A stretch of 64,000 nt of DNA from Tropicibacter sp. Alg240-R139 (lineage in GTDB: Bacteria; Pseudomonadota; Alphaproteobacteria; Rhodobacterales; Rhodobacteraceae): the NCBI RefSeq assembly GCF_900537075.1, contig NZ_UNRA01000001.1, positions 1,450,191-1,514,190 on the forward strand, written 5' to 3'. The position numbers and the translations under genes are program-made. Positions within the stretch are counted from its first letter, which is position 1, and every line of letters begins with the position of its first letter. Positions 52,187 through 60,738 of this stretch are shown here, piece after piece. The notes under the pieces were generated by a model, which saw only the letters and a program-made list of their open reading frames with translations, had not been told where the DNA came from and did no database searches.

Positions 52187-52735
52187 ATGAGTAAGAACGG
52201 TCGCTTTCTGAGCATGATTTTGCGCCACAAACCGCACGAAATCGGGCTGGAGCTGGATAAAAACGCATGGGCTAATGTGGACGAACTGTTGGCAAGATTG
52301 AATAAGGCTGGCCGCGCGATGACACGGACCGAGTTGGAAGAAGTCGTTAGCACCAGCGACAAAAAACGGTTCACCCTGTCCCCAGATGGTATGCGGATCC
52401 GGGCAGCTCAGGGACATTCCTTTCCCGTCGATCTGAGTCTTGAGGCCCAGACACCCCCGGCCACTCTGTTTCATGGAACAGCGCGCAAAAATCTGGATAG
52501 CATTTTTGCCACCGGGTTAGAGCCCAGGGGCCGGGACCAGGTGCACCTGTCCATTGACGTTGAAACAGCAACCCGCGTCGGCGCGCGTCACGGCAAACCG
52601 GTGGTTTTATTGGTGAGCAGCCATCGCATGTACCAAGACGGGTTTCTGTTTTATCAAGCGGACAACGGCGTGTGGCTCACCGACAAGGTGCCGGTGGGCT
52701 ATGTTAGTTTCGGATCAGCAGATAATGCGTCGTGA
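52187..52735 (+). CDS. kptA: RNA 2'-phosphotransferase KptA/Tpt1
   Basis: 182 residues. KptA transfers an internal RNA 2'-phosphate to NAD+, releasing ADP-ribose 1'',2''-cyclic phosphate; in eukaryotes this finishes tRNA splicing, in bacteria the role is unsettled. Family marks: NGRFLSMILRHKPHEIGLEL with the catalytic Arg-His, SDKKRFTLSPDGMRIRAAQG, FHGTARKNLDSIFATGLEPR, and QVHLSIDVETATRVGARHGK. The start giving MSKNGRFLSM fits the family; another ATG lies five codons upstream. It starts 51 bp past the CCA of the tRNA-like element, on the same strand. Confidence 0.93.
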   Translation: MSKNGRFLSMILRHKPHEIGLELDKNAWANVDELLARLNKAGRAMTRTELEEVVSTSDKKRFTLSPDGMRIRAAQGHSFPVDLSLEAQTPPATLFHGTARKNLDSIFATGLEPRGRDQVHLSIDVETATRVGARHGKPVVLLVSSHRMYQDGFLFYQADNGVWLTDKVPVGYVSFGSADNAS

Positions 52736-53324
52736 GCCGGAACAGATTTCTAGGCCTTTGAATGCCCCTGTAGACGTCGCTCTGCGCTCCATCAATTAGG
52801 GCGCGACCAGAGCATCAGTCTCCTGTGGCATTTGGCTTATTGTTTTGCCACCGAGGATATGCAACATCAGCCGATCCAGTTCCTGTTACGCCAGTAAGGT
52901 GTGGATAACATCGCTATGGCCGGCGCTGATGACAGTCAGACTATGATCGCAGAAAGGCGTTGCTCGAACCGGATTGATTTCCTCGAAAATCGGGGATGAG
53001 GTTGGAAGACAGGACATTGCATCGGCTGCGGCCTGAACGGACACCTCCAAGACTGAAGTCATCTCGTCAAACAACGTCACCGCTGTGTTGGCTATAAGGA
53101 TGCTTGTAACGCCCACTCGTTGCTTTTCGCGCCCGACATCTGTCCAGGAAATCGTAACGTATGCCGCGCAGGCAAGCGCACGGTTTTCAAATGCGTTTTG
53201 GCCCGCGCCTGCGCCTTCGCGTCCGTTGACCCATGACACAACTGCAATGACGCGGCCAGAATGTCACCATTGGTCCGGTGCTGATCCCTGCCCATTTTTC
53301 AAATGATATCATGAGGTTCGGGGT
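52736..53324. other. 589-bp region without a firmly supported gene
   Basis: Between kptA and the cobA stop. It contains one doubtful minus-strand frame, described separately, and no convincing RNA gene, repeat or terminator for either neighbour. Probably a decayed segment. Confidence 0.5.
52886..53239 (-). CDS. Doubtful ORF, possible gene remnant
   Basis: 117-residue frame with a GTG start and no ribosome site; an in-frame TGA lies about 30 bases upstream. The composition looks protein-like (AFENRALACAAYVTISWTDV, ILIANTAVTLFDEMTSVLEV, FCDHSLTVISAGHSDVIHTL), but I do not recognise a family. It could be the surviving part of a decayed gene beyond the 3' end of the nas operon. Confidence 0.25.
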   Translation of the reverse strand: MSWVNGREGAGAGQNAFENRALACAAYVTISWTDVGREKQRVGVTSILIANTAVTLFDEMTSVLEVSVQAAADAMSCLPTSSPIFEEINPVRATPFCDHSLTVISAGHSDVIHTLLA

Positions 53325-54329
53325 CTATGGAACCCGTGTTTCGCAATGCGCCTCCACCTTGCCCCATTCGAAGGACATATCCTCATCGGCTAAGCTTTCG
53401 TGGATCGAAAAAAACAAGATTGCGGGATTGGTTATCCGGTCGCGTTCGATAACCGTTGCCAGCATCGGTGCCTTGCACCTCGTGACTTTCTGTTGCGTCG
53501 TTTCAGCATGCGCCACGATTTCAACATCCGTTTTGTCGGATAGTCCCGCCATTTCAAGAAGATTCAGAATTTCCGACGCTTTCGAAACGCCCATATAAAC
53601 CGCAACACGTGCCCCACAGGAAAGGTGCTGAATCCAGCCTGGTGGGGTAGAGTGATCTGCCTTATGTGCCGTGGTCAGTACCAGCGTGTCATTTCGGCCC
53701 CGCTCTGTCAGGAACCCGCCGATCGCTGCTGCGGCTGCACTGGCGGCTGTAACGCCGGGAACGATCTCGACGTCGATGCCGTGGGCGCAAAGCGCCTGAG
53801 CCTCTTCGGCGCCGCGTGCGAAAACACCGGGATCTCCAGATTTCAAACGCACCACCCGCTGCCCTTGTTTTGCAGCCGCAACAAGGAACGAATTGATCTT
53901 ATCCTGAGGCCAACTGTGGCACCCCGGCGCTTTTCCAACGTACACAAGCCGAGCATCCCGGCGCGCCAACTGCAACAGTTCAGGATCGATCAACCGATCA
54001 TAATAGATCACATCGGCCTCTTGTATCCGCCGAACTCCGCGAAGAGTGATAAGGTCACTAGATCCCGGACCAGCTCCGACAAGAGCAACCGGAGCGGATC
54101 GCACCCGTTTGGAGCTAGTTTCTTCAGTGCTCTTTGCTGGCGCGCGCGCAGCGTCGCGCTTGGTTCCGCGCTCATTTTCGTCCCACATCGACCGACTGGT
54201 GACCCAGGGCCACAGATTCTGCAACGAACGCAGGGACAAACTGTCCATGAGCAGATCTCGCAGTCGAACCATCGGTGCGCGCACATCTCCAAGGGCAGAT
54301 CCTGGGCGCTTTTCAAGTTTGGTCTTCAT
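53325..54329 (-). CDS. cobA: Uroporphyrinogen-III C-methyltransferase with N-terminal extension
   Basis: 334 residues. It methylates uroporphyrinogen III at C2 and C7 to precorrin-2, the siroheme precursor needed by NirB. Family motifs: VALVGAGPGSSDLITLRGVR, ADVIYYDRLIDPELL, VVRLKSGDPGVFARGAEEAQ, VEIVPGVTAASAAAAAIGGF, and CGARVAVYMGVSKASEIL. About 80 residues precede the usual start and are polar and basic (KSTEETSSKRVRSA), without a recognisable domain; an internal start is possible. It is last in the nas operon, 15 bp after the trpD2-like gene. Confidence 0.93.
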   Translation of the reverse strand: MKTKLEKRPGSALGDVRAPMVRLRDLLMDSLSLRSLQNLWPWVTSRSMWDENERGTKRDAARAPAKSTEETSSKRVRSAPVALVGAGPGSSDLITLRGVRRIQEADVIYYDRLIDPELLQLARRDARLVYVGKAPGCHSWPQDKINSFLVAAAKQGQRVVRLKSGDPGVFARGAEEAQALCAHGIDVEIVPGVTAASAAAAAIGGFLTERGRNDTLVLTTAHKADHSTPPGWIQHLSCGARVAVYMGVSKASEILNLLEMAGLSDKTDVEIVAHAETTQQKVTRCKAPMLATVIERDRITNPAILFFSIHESLADEDMSFEWGKVEAHCETRVP

Positions 54330-54344
54330 TCGGTTTTGTCCTTG

Positions 54345-55322
54345 TCAGGCGGCCAGACGGATGTCTCTCGACGACCACAACGCCCGTGCGGTTTTGTGCG
54401 CCGTTTCGACGTCCTCTCCGCAGGTCATGAGCGCCAGAGCAGCTGTTCCGATTACACACTCGATGGCAAACGTGTCATGGATCGTTCCGTCCCAAATGGC
54501 CGCAGGTTCCACCGCGGCAAGATCAGGTTCATGCAGACGGCGGGTCGTTTGCATAAGGGGCTCAGCTACCGCTTCAAATCGCCCACCCTCACGCAGTCCC
54601 AACAGGGTCACGGCTTTCCCTGGATGACGCTCGAATTCTCCGCCGCCGCCTTTGATGACGGTGAGCGAAGGTTGTTTTAAAAGGGACGCAGCATCGCTTT
54701 GCAAATCGCGATAAGACGGATGGAAAACACCTTGCACCATTGCCGACGCGCCGGTTGGGTTAAGCATTCGCAGAACGGTATTAAGGCACGACCGCAGCCC
54801 CAGAACATCACGCAAGTTCAGCAATTCAAGAGCTGGAGCATGCAACGCGTCGGCTGGTACGTAAGCAATGCAATGACGCGACAACAGGAAATTAGCCGCG
54901 TCGGGCGATCGGGCCTCTGGGATACCCAGATCAGACAGCGCCAGGCGGACCGATGCAACTGGGTTCTGATGAGAATTCCAGCCGTGAAGCAGCACCGGAT
55001 AACCCGCAGCCGCCACCAGTTTTGCCGCTAGCAAGAACATGGGTGCCCCGCGCGTTCGTCCGGCCGCATAACTTGGCCAATCCAACGCGACAGGCAGTCT
55101 GTTCCATTCCCCGGCCCCAATACGCAACGCATCCGTAAAACCGGCAATTTCCGGGGCGCTTTCACCGCGATACCGCATCAACATCAAAAGCGCCCCGACC
55201 GCTTCGGGGGCGGCTTCCCCATTCAAGATGACGTTCATCGCCTCACGGGCCTCATCGCGGGTCAACGCCCGAGATCGGCCAGGCCCCCGCCCGAGAATAC
55301 GGATAAACTTGGCCAAGCTCAT
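54345..55322 (-). CDS. TrpD2/YbiB-type glycosyl (phosphoribosyl) transferase family protein
   Basis: 325-residue protein with the anthranilate phosphoribosyltransferase fold: ALTRDEAREAMNVILNGEAA, GALLMLMRYRGESAPEIAGF, PMFLLAAKLVAAAGYPVLLH, and LGLRSCLNTVLRMLNPTGAS. YbiB-like proteins of E. coli bind nucleic acids rather than anthranilate, so a biosynthetic role is not implied. The start overlaps the nasA stop by 4 bp. Members of this group are often found in nitrate assimilation operons for unknown reasons. Confidence 0.85.
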   Translation of the reverse strand: MSLAKFIRILGRGPGRSRALTRDEAREAMNVILNGEAAPEAVGALLMLMRYRGESAPEIAGFTDALRIGAGEWNRLPVALDWPSYAAGRTRGAPMFLLAAKLVAAAGYPVLLHGWNSHQNPVASVRLALSDLGIPEARSPDAANFLLSRHCIAYVPADALHAPALELLNLRDVLGLRSCLNTVLRMLNPTGASAMVQGVFHPSYRDLQSDAASLLKQPSLTVIKGGGGEFERHPGKAVTLLGLREGGRFEAVAEPLMQTTRRLHEPDLAAVEPAAIWDGTIHDTFAIECVIGTAALALMTCGEDVETAHKTARALWSSRDIRLAA

Positions 55323-57919
55323 TCCGCTGCAACACGGTTTTCAGATGTGGCAATCAGGTTCGCCAGCTCCGGTTTGCAGGACCCACAGTTGGTGCCCGCG
55401 CACGTACGCTGTCCCAGTTCGGCAACCGTCTGCGCGCCCTTGGAAATTTCGGCACGTAACGTATTCACCCCTACATCAAAACAGGCACAGACTGTTGCGC
55501 CGGGGTCTGGAGCGTCCGCCCCGGCCTTGCCGGCCAAGGCGGTCAAAATGTCGGGTTCCCGGTTCAATAATCCCACTGCATGAGTGCGCGCAACGGCAAC
55601 AGGCTGACGCGCCGCAAAGAACAAAGCCTTGATCACGCCCCGACTATGGAATGCGACACGCACGGTGCCCTCACTGCGATCCTCGAACAGCGCAGCTTGT
55701 GCCGTGGCTTGGCCAGTTAGCGCCCGGGCCAACGATTGCCAATCCGCGGGCAATTGCCCGTCCGCCAATTCGGCGCGCCACCCTCCTTTAGTCAACGCAA
55801 TCGCACTATAAGCCAAGTCGGGTGCCATCTGCTCTGTCGATACAGCAAAGCCATACCAGGCCATGCGCGCGCGCTCTAGGTGCACTGGGGTGCTTTTGCT
55901 GGCGGGCTGACCTGAAACCGGATCTGCGACGGCGGCTACAATCGGGTTCACCCGCCCGGCCTTACAGCTTTGTGCGGTCCAATGCATTGGCACGAACACG
56001 GCACCTTTGCGTGCACTGGCAGAAATCAACACGCGCACAAGCGCCCTGCCCTGCGCGGTAGACAATTCCGCAAGATCGGCATCACGGAGCCCATGCGTCA
56101 ACGCATCTTCGGGGTGTATTTCCACAAACGGCTCAGCCATATGTGCCGCCAAGCGGGCGCTGCGGCCTGTGCGGGTCATTGTGTGCCACTGGTCGCGTAT
56201 GCGTCCGGTATTGAGCGTCAACCCGGTAGACGTTCTTGGCCGCGGCGGAACAACCGGGAACATCTTGGCCTTGCCATCAACGTGATAGAAGCATCCATCA
56301 GAAAAGACGCGCCCACCTGTGCCCCCAACTTCTGCCACCGGCCACCGTACAGGCGTCAAAGCGTCGTAGTCGGCATCACTGAGACCAGCAAGCCCGCTGA
56401 TGTCAAAATCACGACCGAACTGCTTGGCCAGACCAGACAGCGACGCGTATTCACGGAAAATCTCGGCTTCGTTTTCGTAGTCGAAACCGACAAAACCCAT
56501 GCGCCGGGCCACATCCGCGATGATGTCCCAATCGGCGCGCGCCTTGCCTGGTATGGGTAAAAAGGGTCGTTGGCGCGAAATCACCCGCTCAGAGTTGGTC
56601 ACCGTACCGGATTTTTCACCCCAACCCGCGGCAGGTAACAGAACGTGGGCCAAATCGCAGGTATCAGTATGTTCGACAATATCGCTAACCACCACAAACG
56701 GCACATTGGCGACGGCTTGGGCCACACGGTCGGCATCTGGCATCGACACCACCGGGTTCGTCGACATCACCCACAACGCCTTGATCTTGCCCAAAGCGCA
56801 AGCATCGAACAGGTCGACGGCCTTCAGCCCGGCATGGTCACAGATTGTCGGGCTGTCCCACGCCGCCTGTACTGCGTTGCGTTGGTCGGAGTTTTCGATG
56901 TCCAGGTGGCAGGCCAACATATTGGCCAACCCGCCCACTTCGCGGCCTCCCATGGCGTTGGGTTGCCCCGTGATCGAAAAAGGCCCCATGCCGGGGCGTC
57001 CAATTCTGCCCGTCGCCAGGTGACAATTGAGGATCGCGTTGACCTTGTCCGTGCCACAGGACGATTGGTTCACACCTTGGGAATAAACGGTCACAACTTT
57101 CTCAGTTGTGGCAAACAGGCGATAGAACTCGGCCACATGCTCAGGCGCAATCCCAGCCTCTTGCGGGTTCGTTGCAAGCGCTGTTTCAAGCGCCGCATCA
57201 AACCCATTCACATGCGCCGCGACATAGCGCTGATTAACGCAGCCTTCATTTGCAAGATGCGCCAGAAGACCGTTGAACAGGGCCGTGTCCCCGTCGCTTT
57301 GCACAGGAAGATGGAGATCGGCGATGTCGCAAGTCGCGGTGCGGCGCGGGTCGATCACCACGATGCGCATCTGCGGGCGCCGCGCCTTTTCAGCCAACAA
57401 ACGTTGAAAAAGGATCGGATGACACCACGCGAGGTTGCTGCCAACCAACACCACAAGATCGGCCTTTTCCCAATCTTCGTAAAGACCGGGCACCGTGTCC
57501 GTGCCAAAAGCCCGTTTGTGACCAGCCACCGAAGACGCCATGCAAAGCCTGGAATTGGTGTCGATATTAGCCGAGCCGATGTAGCCTTTCATCAGCTTGT
57601 TCGCGACATAGTAATCCTCAGTCAGCAATTGCCCTGAGACGTAGAACGCCACACTGTCGGGGCCATGCTCTGCAATGGCACCGCGGAACTTGTTTGCCAC
57701 CAGATCCAGGGCATTGTCCCAACTGCTGTCCGCCCCATCGACGCGAGGATGCAACAGACGCCCTTCAAGACCAATGGTATCGCCAAGTGCCGAGCCCTTG
57801 GAGCAGAGTTTGCCGAAGTTCGACGGGTGGTCAGGATCGCCTTGAATCGTGCCGTCGGGGTTTGCTAAGACGCCACAACCCACTCCGCAATAGGGGCAAG
57901 TAGTGCAAATACGGCTCAT
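55319..57919 (-). CDS. nasA: Assimilatory nitrate reductase catalytic subunit
   Basis: 866-residue cytoplasmic molybdopterin enzyme reducing nitrate to nitrite. The N-terminal [4Fe-4S] motif is TCPYCGVGCGVL; the molybdopterin region includes LCMASSVAGHKRAFG, QGVNQSSCGTDKVNAILNCH and FSITGQPNAMGGREVGGLAN. The C-terminus carries a BFD-like [2Fe-2S] domain (TVCACFDVGVNTL, CAGTNCGSCKPEL), which in NasA enzymes accepts electrons. Length fits the family. It overlaps nirD by 4 bp at its start. Confidence 0.96.
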   Translation of the reverse strand: MSRICTTCPYCGVGCGVLANPDGTIQGDPDHPSNFGKLCSKGSALGDTIGLEGRLLHPRVDGADSSWDNALDLVANKFRGAIAEHGPDSVAFYVSGQLLTEDYYVANKLMKGYIGSANIDTNSRLCMASSVAGHKRAFGTDTVPGLYEDWEKADLVVLVGSNLAWCHPILFQRLLAEKARRPQMRIVVIDPRRTATCDIADLHLPVQSDGDTALFNGLLAHLANEGCVNQRYVAAHVNGFDAALETALATNPQEAGIAPEHVAEFYRLFATTEKVVTVYSQGVNQSSCGTDKVNAILNCHLATGRIGRPGMGPFSITGQPNAMGGREVGGLANMLACHLDIENSDQRNAVQAAWDSPTICDHAGLKAVDLFDACALGKIKALWVMSTNPVVSMPDADRVAQAVANVPFVVVSDIVEHTDTCDLAHVLLPAAGWGEKSGTVTNSERVISRQRPFLPIPGKARADWDIIADVARRMGFVGFDYENEAEIFREYASLSGLAKQFGRDFDISGLAGLSDADYDALTPVRWPVAEVGGTGGRVFSDGCFYHVDGKAKMFPVVPPRPRTSTGLTLNTGRIRDQWHTMTRTGRSARLAAHMAEPFVEIHPEDALTHGLRDADLAELSTAQGRALVRVLISASARKGAVFVPMHWTAQSCKAGRVNPIVAAVADPVSGQPASKSTPVHLERARMAWYGFAVSTEQMAPDLAYSAIALTKGGWRAELADGQLPADWQSLARALTGQATAQAALFEDRSEGTVRVAFHSRGVIKALFFAARQPVAVARTHAVGLLNREPDILTALAGKAGADAPDPGATVCACFDVGVNTLRAEISKGAQTVAELGQRTCAGTNCGSCKPELANLIATSENRVAAE

Positions 57920-58254
57920 GCCACGACCTTTGCTGCGCCCAAGACATCCCGGGTGATCAGGATGCGCCCACCACGCAGGTGCAGATCCCAGACTCGAATT
58001 TGGCCTTCGTCTGCACCCTGAGCATGCCCGGTGTGCAGGTCAAACACCCAGTTGTACATGGGATCAGTTACGCTGGTGCCGTGCTGAATTCCATTGGACA
58101 ACGGCCCGGCCTTGCCTGGCAACCATTCGTCCACAGCGAAAACTTGGTCGAGGGCGGTGCGGAACACAGCAATCTCGCCTTCGGGCGTGCGCAAAACGCG
58201 CGCACCGCGTGGCGGGATATCTTTGACGCTGCCGATGTCAATGAATTGGCTCAT
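57916..58254 (-). CDS. nirD: Nitrite reductase (NADH) small subunit
   Basis: 112-residue Rieske-fold partner of NirB. Segments FIDIGSVKDIPPRGARVL, IAVFRTALDQVFAVDEWLPG, VFDLHTGHAQGADE and GRILITRDV follow NirD. The Cys-His ligands of true Rieske clusters are absent, as in other assimilatory NirD proteins. The ATG has AAGGA seven bases upstream, 22 bp after nirB. Confidence 0.93.
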   Translation of the reverse strand: MSQFIDIGSVKDIPPRGARVLRTPEGEIAVFRTALDQVFAVDEWLPGKAGPLSNGIQHGTSVTDPMYNWVFDLHTGHAQGADEGQIRVWDLHLRGGRILITRDVLGAAKVVA

Positions 58255-58276
58255 AGTTGCTTCCTTTGTCATCGGG

Positions 58277-60733
58277 TCACTCTGCGGCCACAGGCAGATT
58301 GGTCAGATCTGCCAGCGGTTCGAATTCATGCGCGTCCTTGCCTTTGACGGCGCGTTCGGCCCAAGGATCGACCTGATAGAACTGCTGCGAATGTAGAAAG
58401 CGATCCGCGAGTGCCTTACGATTTTTTGCATCCTCGACGATCTGTTGCTTGACCCAATCCAGACCAACCTTGCGGATCCATTTGTAGGGGCGATGCAGAT
58501 ACTGCGCGCCCTCGCGGTAAAGCTGGTAGAACGCACAGGAATACTCCAACGCCTCTTCCTCGGTCGCGACCTGGGCCAAAAGCTGCGTTTCGAGCAGATC
58601 AAGACCCGCGGCACCGCCGACCAGGATCTGGTACCCACTGTCGACGCAAACGATCCCAAGGTCTTTGCAGGTCGCCTCGGCGCAGTTGCGCGGGCACCCC
58701 GTCACGGCGAGCTTGAATTTGTGCGGCGACCAGGCGCCCCACATGGCATCCTCAAGCTTGATCCCAAGGCCGGTGCTATCCTGGGTTCCGAACCGGCAAT
58801 GCTCAGACCCGACACAGGTTTTAACCGTTCTCAACCCCTTGGCGTAGGCTTGACCCGAGATCATGCCCGCCTTCCCAAGATCATACCAGATCGCGGGAAG
58901 ATCCTGTTTCTTGATCCCCAGCAGGTCGATCCGCTGACCTCCTGTGACCTTGACTGTTGGAACCTTGAATTTGTCGGCCACATCAGCGATGGCCCGCAAC
59001 TCATCCGGGGTTGTGATCCCACCCAACATGCGGGGCACAACGGAATAGGTGCCATCCTTCTGGATATTGGCGTGCACACGTTCATTGATGAACCGGCTCT
59101 TGCCGTCATCCTCGTATTCGCCGGGCCAGGCGCAGACCATGTAATAATTCAACGCCGGGCGGCAAACATGGCACCCATCGGGCGTGGTCCAGTTCATGTC
59201 CTGCATTGCTTGCGGCATGGATTTCATTCCTCCCGCCACAATCAGCTTGCGCACCTCGTCATGGGACAGGTCCGTACATCTGCAGACGGTTTCTTTGGTC
59301 GGCATGGCGAACTCATCGCCAAGCGTGACCGACAGCAGTTGTTCGACCAAACCGCTGCATCCCCCGCAGGAAGAACCGGCCTTGGACGTCGCTTTGACTG
59401 CGTCCAAGGTGCGCGCCCCGTTCTGAATGGTGGTGATGATGTCTTGTTTGCATACGCCGTTGCAGCCGCAGATCTCTGCGTCATCCGGTAAGGCTGCAAC
59501 GGCCGCCATAGGGTCCAGGGGGGTGCCCCCCTGAAAGGATGGGCCAAAAATCAGAGTGTCGCGCATCGCCGAAATGTCTTCGTCATCCTTAATAAGCCCG
59601 AAGAACCAGCTGCTGTCGGTCGTATCGCCATAAAAAACGGCGCCGATCAGCTTGTCGTTTTCGATGACCAGCCGCTTGTAGACACCCCGCGCAGGATCAC
59701 GAAAAACGATGTCTTCGCGGGTCTCGCCATCGGCAAAATCGCCAGCCGAGAACAGATCACACCCCGTCACCTTAAGCTTGGTCGACACCTCCTTTTGGAC
59801 AAAGGCGGCCTGATCGCCGATCAACGTCTTGGCAGCAACTTTGGCCTGATCGTAAAGCGGTGCCACCAGCCCAAAAACAGCCCCATCGTGTTCAACACAT
59901 TCACCCACCGACAGAATGTTGGGGTCCGACGTCTGCATCTGGTCATCCACATGAATGCCTTTGCCAACGGCCAGACCTGCGGCCTGCGCAACTGCAGTGT
60001 TGGGGCGGATGCCAACGGCCATCACCAACAGATCACAGGGCAGTTCAGTTCCATCATCCAACAACAGGGCCCTGACATGACCGTCCTGGCCCAGGATTTC
60101 TTTGGAATTGGCTGCGCACATCACCATGATCCCACGATCGGTAAGCGCCTTACGCAGCAGATAACCCGCGGCCCCATCAAGCTGGCGTTCCATCAAATGG
60201 TCCATGATGTGCACCACGGTGACATCCACCCCGCGCGCTTTCAGCCCAGCCGCGGCCTCTAGCCCCAAAAGCCCGCCGCCGATGACCACCGCCCTTGCGC
60301 CAGGTTTTTCGCCCAGTCCAATCATGCGATCAGTGTCTTCCAGATCGCGATAGGCGATCACCCCTTCAAGGTCATGACCCGGCAATGGGATGATGAACGG
60401 GTTCGATCCGGTGGCGATCAGAAGCTTGTCATACGCAAGAACGTCGCCGGTTTCCGATGTGACGGTCTGTTCGATCCTGTTGATCTCGAACACTTTTTCA
60501 CCAAACCGGCACGACACGCCCTTTTCCAGATACCACGCGTCGGAATGGGTTATGATGTCTTCATAGGTCTTTTCGCCGGACAGGACCGGAGACAACATCA
60601 AGCGATTGTAGTTTCCACGCGGCTCTGCATTGAACAGAGTGACGTTCCAGTTCTCGCCGTCCTGCTCCAAAAGCTCTTCAAGCGCTCGACCCGAAGCCAT
60701 GCCTGCGCCGATGATGATTAGATTTTTCTTCAT
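58277..60733 (-). CDS. nirB: Nitrite reductase (NADH) large subunit
   Basis: 818-residue cytoplasmic flavo-siroheme enzyme reducing nitrite to ammonium. N-terminal FAD/NAD domains (NLIIIGAGMASGRALEELL, ARAVVIGGGLLGLEAAAGLK), then a [2Fe-2S] BFD domain (EICGCNGVCKQD, GSSCGGCSGL), a second Cys cluster (TVCRCTDLSHDEV), and the siroheme/[4Fe-4S] site CVGSEHCRFG with TGCPRNCAEATCKD. ATG chosen with GGAGTGAGAGCT upstream; a GTG three codons earlier overlaps the preceding stop. Confidence 0.96.
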   Translation of the reverse strand: MKKNLIIIGAGMASGRALEELLEQDGENWNVTLFNAEPRGNYNRLMLSPVLSGEKTYEDIITHSDAWYLEKGVSCRFGEKVFEINRIEQTVTSETGDVLAYDKLLIATGSNPFIIPLPGHDLEGVIAYRDLEDTDRMIGLGEKPGARAVVIGGGLLGLEAAAGLKARGVDVTVVHIMDHLMERQLDGAAGYLLRKALTDRGIMVMCAANSKEILGQDGHVRALLLDDGTELPCDLLVMAVGIRPNTAVAQAAGLAVGKGIHVDDQMQTSDPNILSVGECVEHDGAVFGLVAPLYDQAKVAAKTLIGDQAAFVQKEVSTKLKVTGCDLFSAGDFADGETREDIVFRDPARGVYKRLVIENDKLIGAVFYGDTTDSSWFFGLIKDDEDISAMRDTLIFGPSFQGGTPLDPMAAVAALPDDAEICGCNGVCKQDIITTIQNGARTLDAVKATSKAGSSCGGCSGLVEQLLSVTLGDEFAMPTKETVCRCTDLSHDEVRKLIVAGGMKSMPQAMQDMNWTTPDGCHVCRPALNYYMVCAWPGEYEDDGKSRFINERVHANIQKDGTYSVVPRMLGGITTPDELRAIADVADKFKVPTVKVTGGQRIDLLGIKKQDLPAIWYDLGKAGMISGQAYAKGLRTVKTCVGSEHCRFGTQDSTGLGIKLEDAMWGAWSPHKFKLAVTGCPRNCAEATCKDLGIVCVDSGYQILVGGAAGLDLLETQLLAQVATEEEALEYSCAFYQLYREGAQYLHRPYKWIRKVGLDWVKQQIVEDAKNRKALADRFLHSQQFYQVDPWAERAVKGKDAHEFEPLADLTNLPVAAE

Positions 60734-60738
60734 AGCTC

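Noticed and set aside
51982-52474. Minus-strand frames of 126 and 130 residues over the tRNA-like element and kptA
   Set aside because: They are translations through the tRNA-like sequence and the antisense of kptA (the GRDSNPD-like and AGTRTLTC-like strings are typical of translated T arms).
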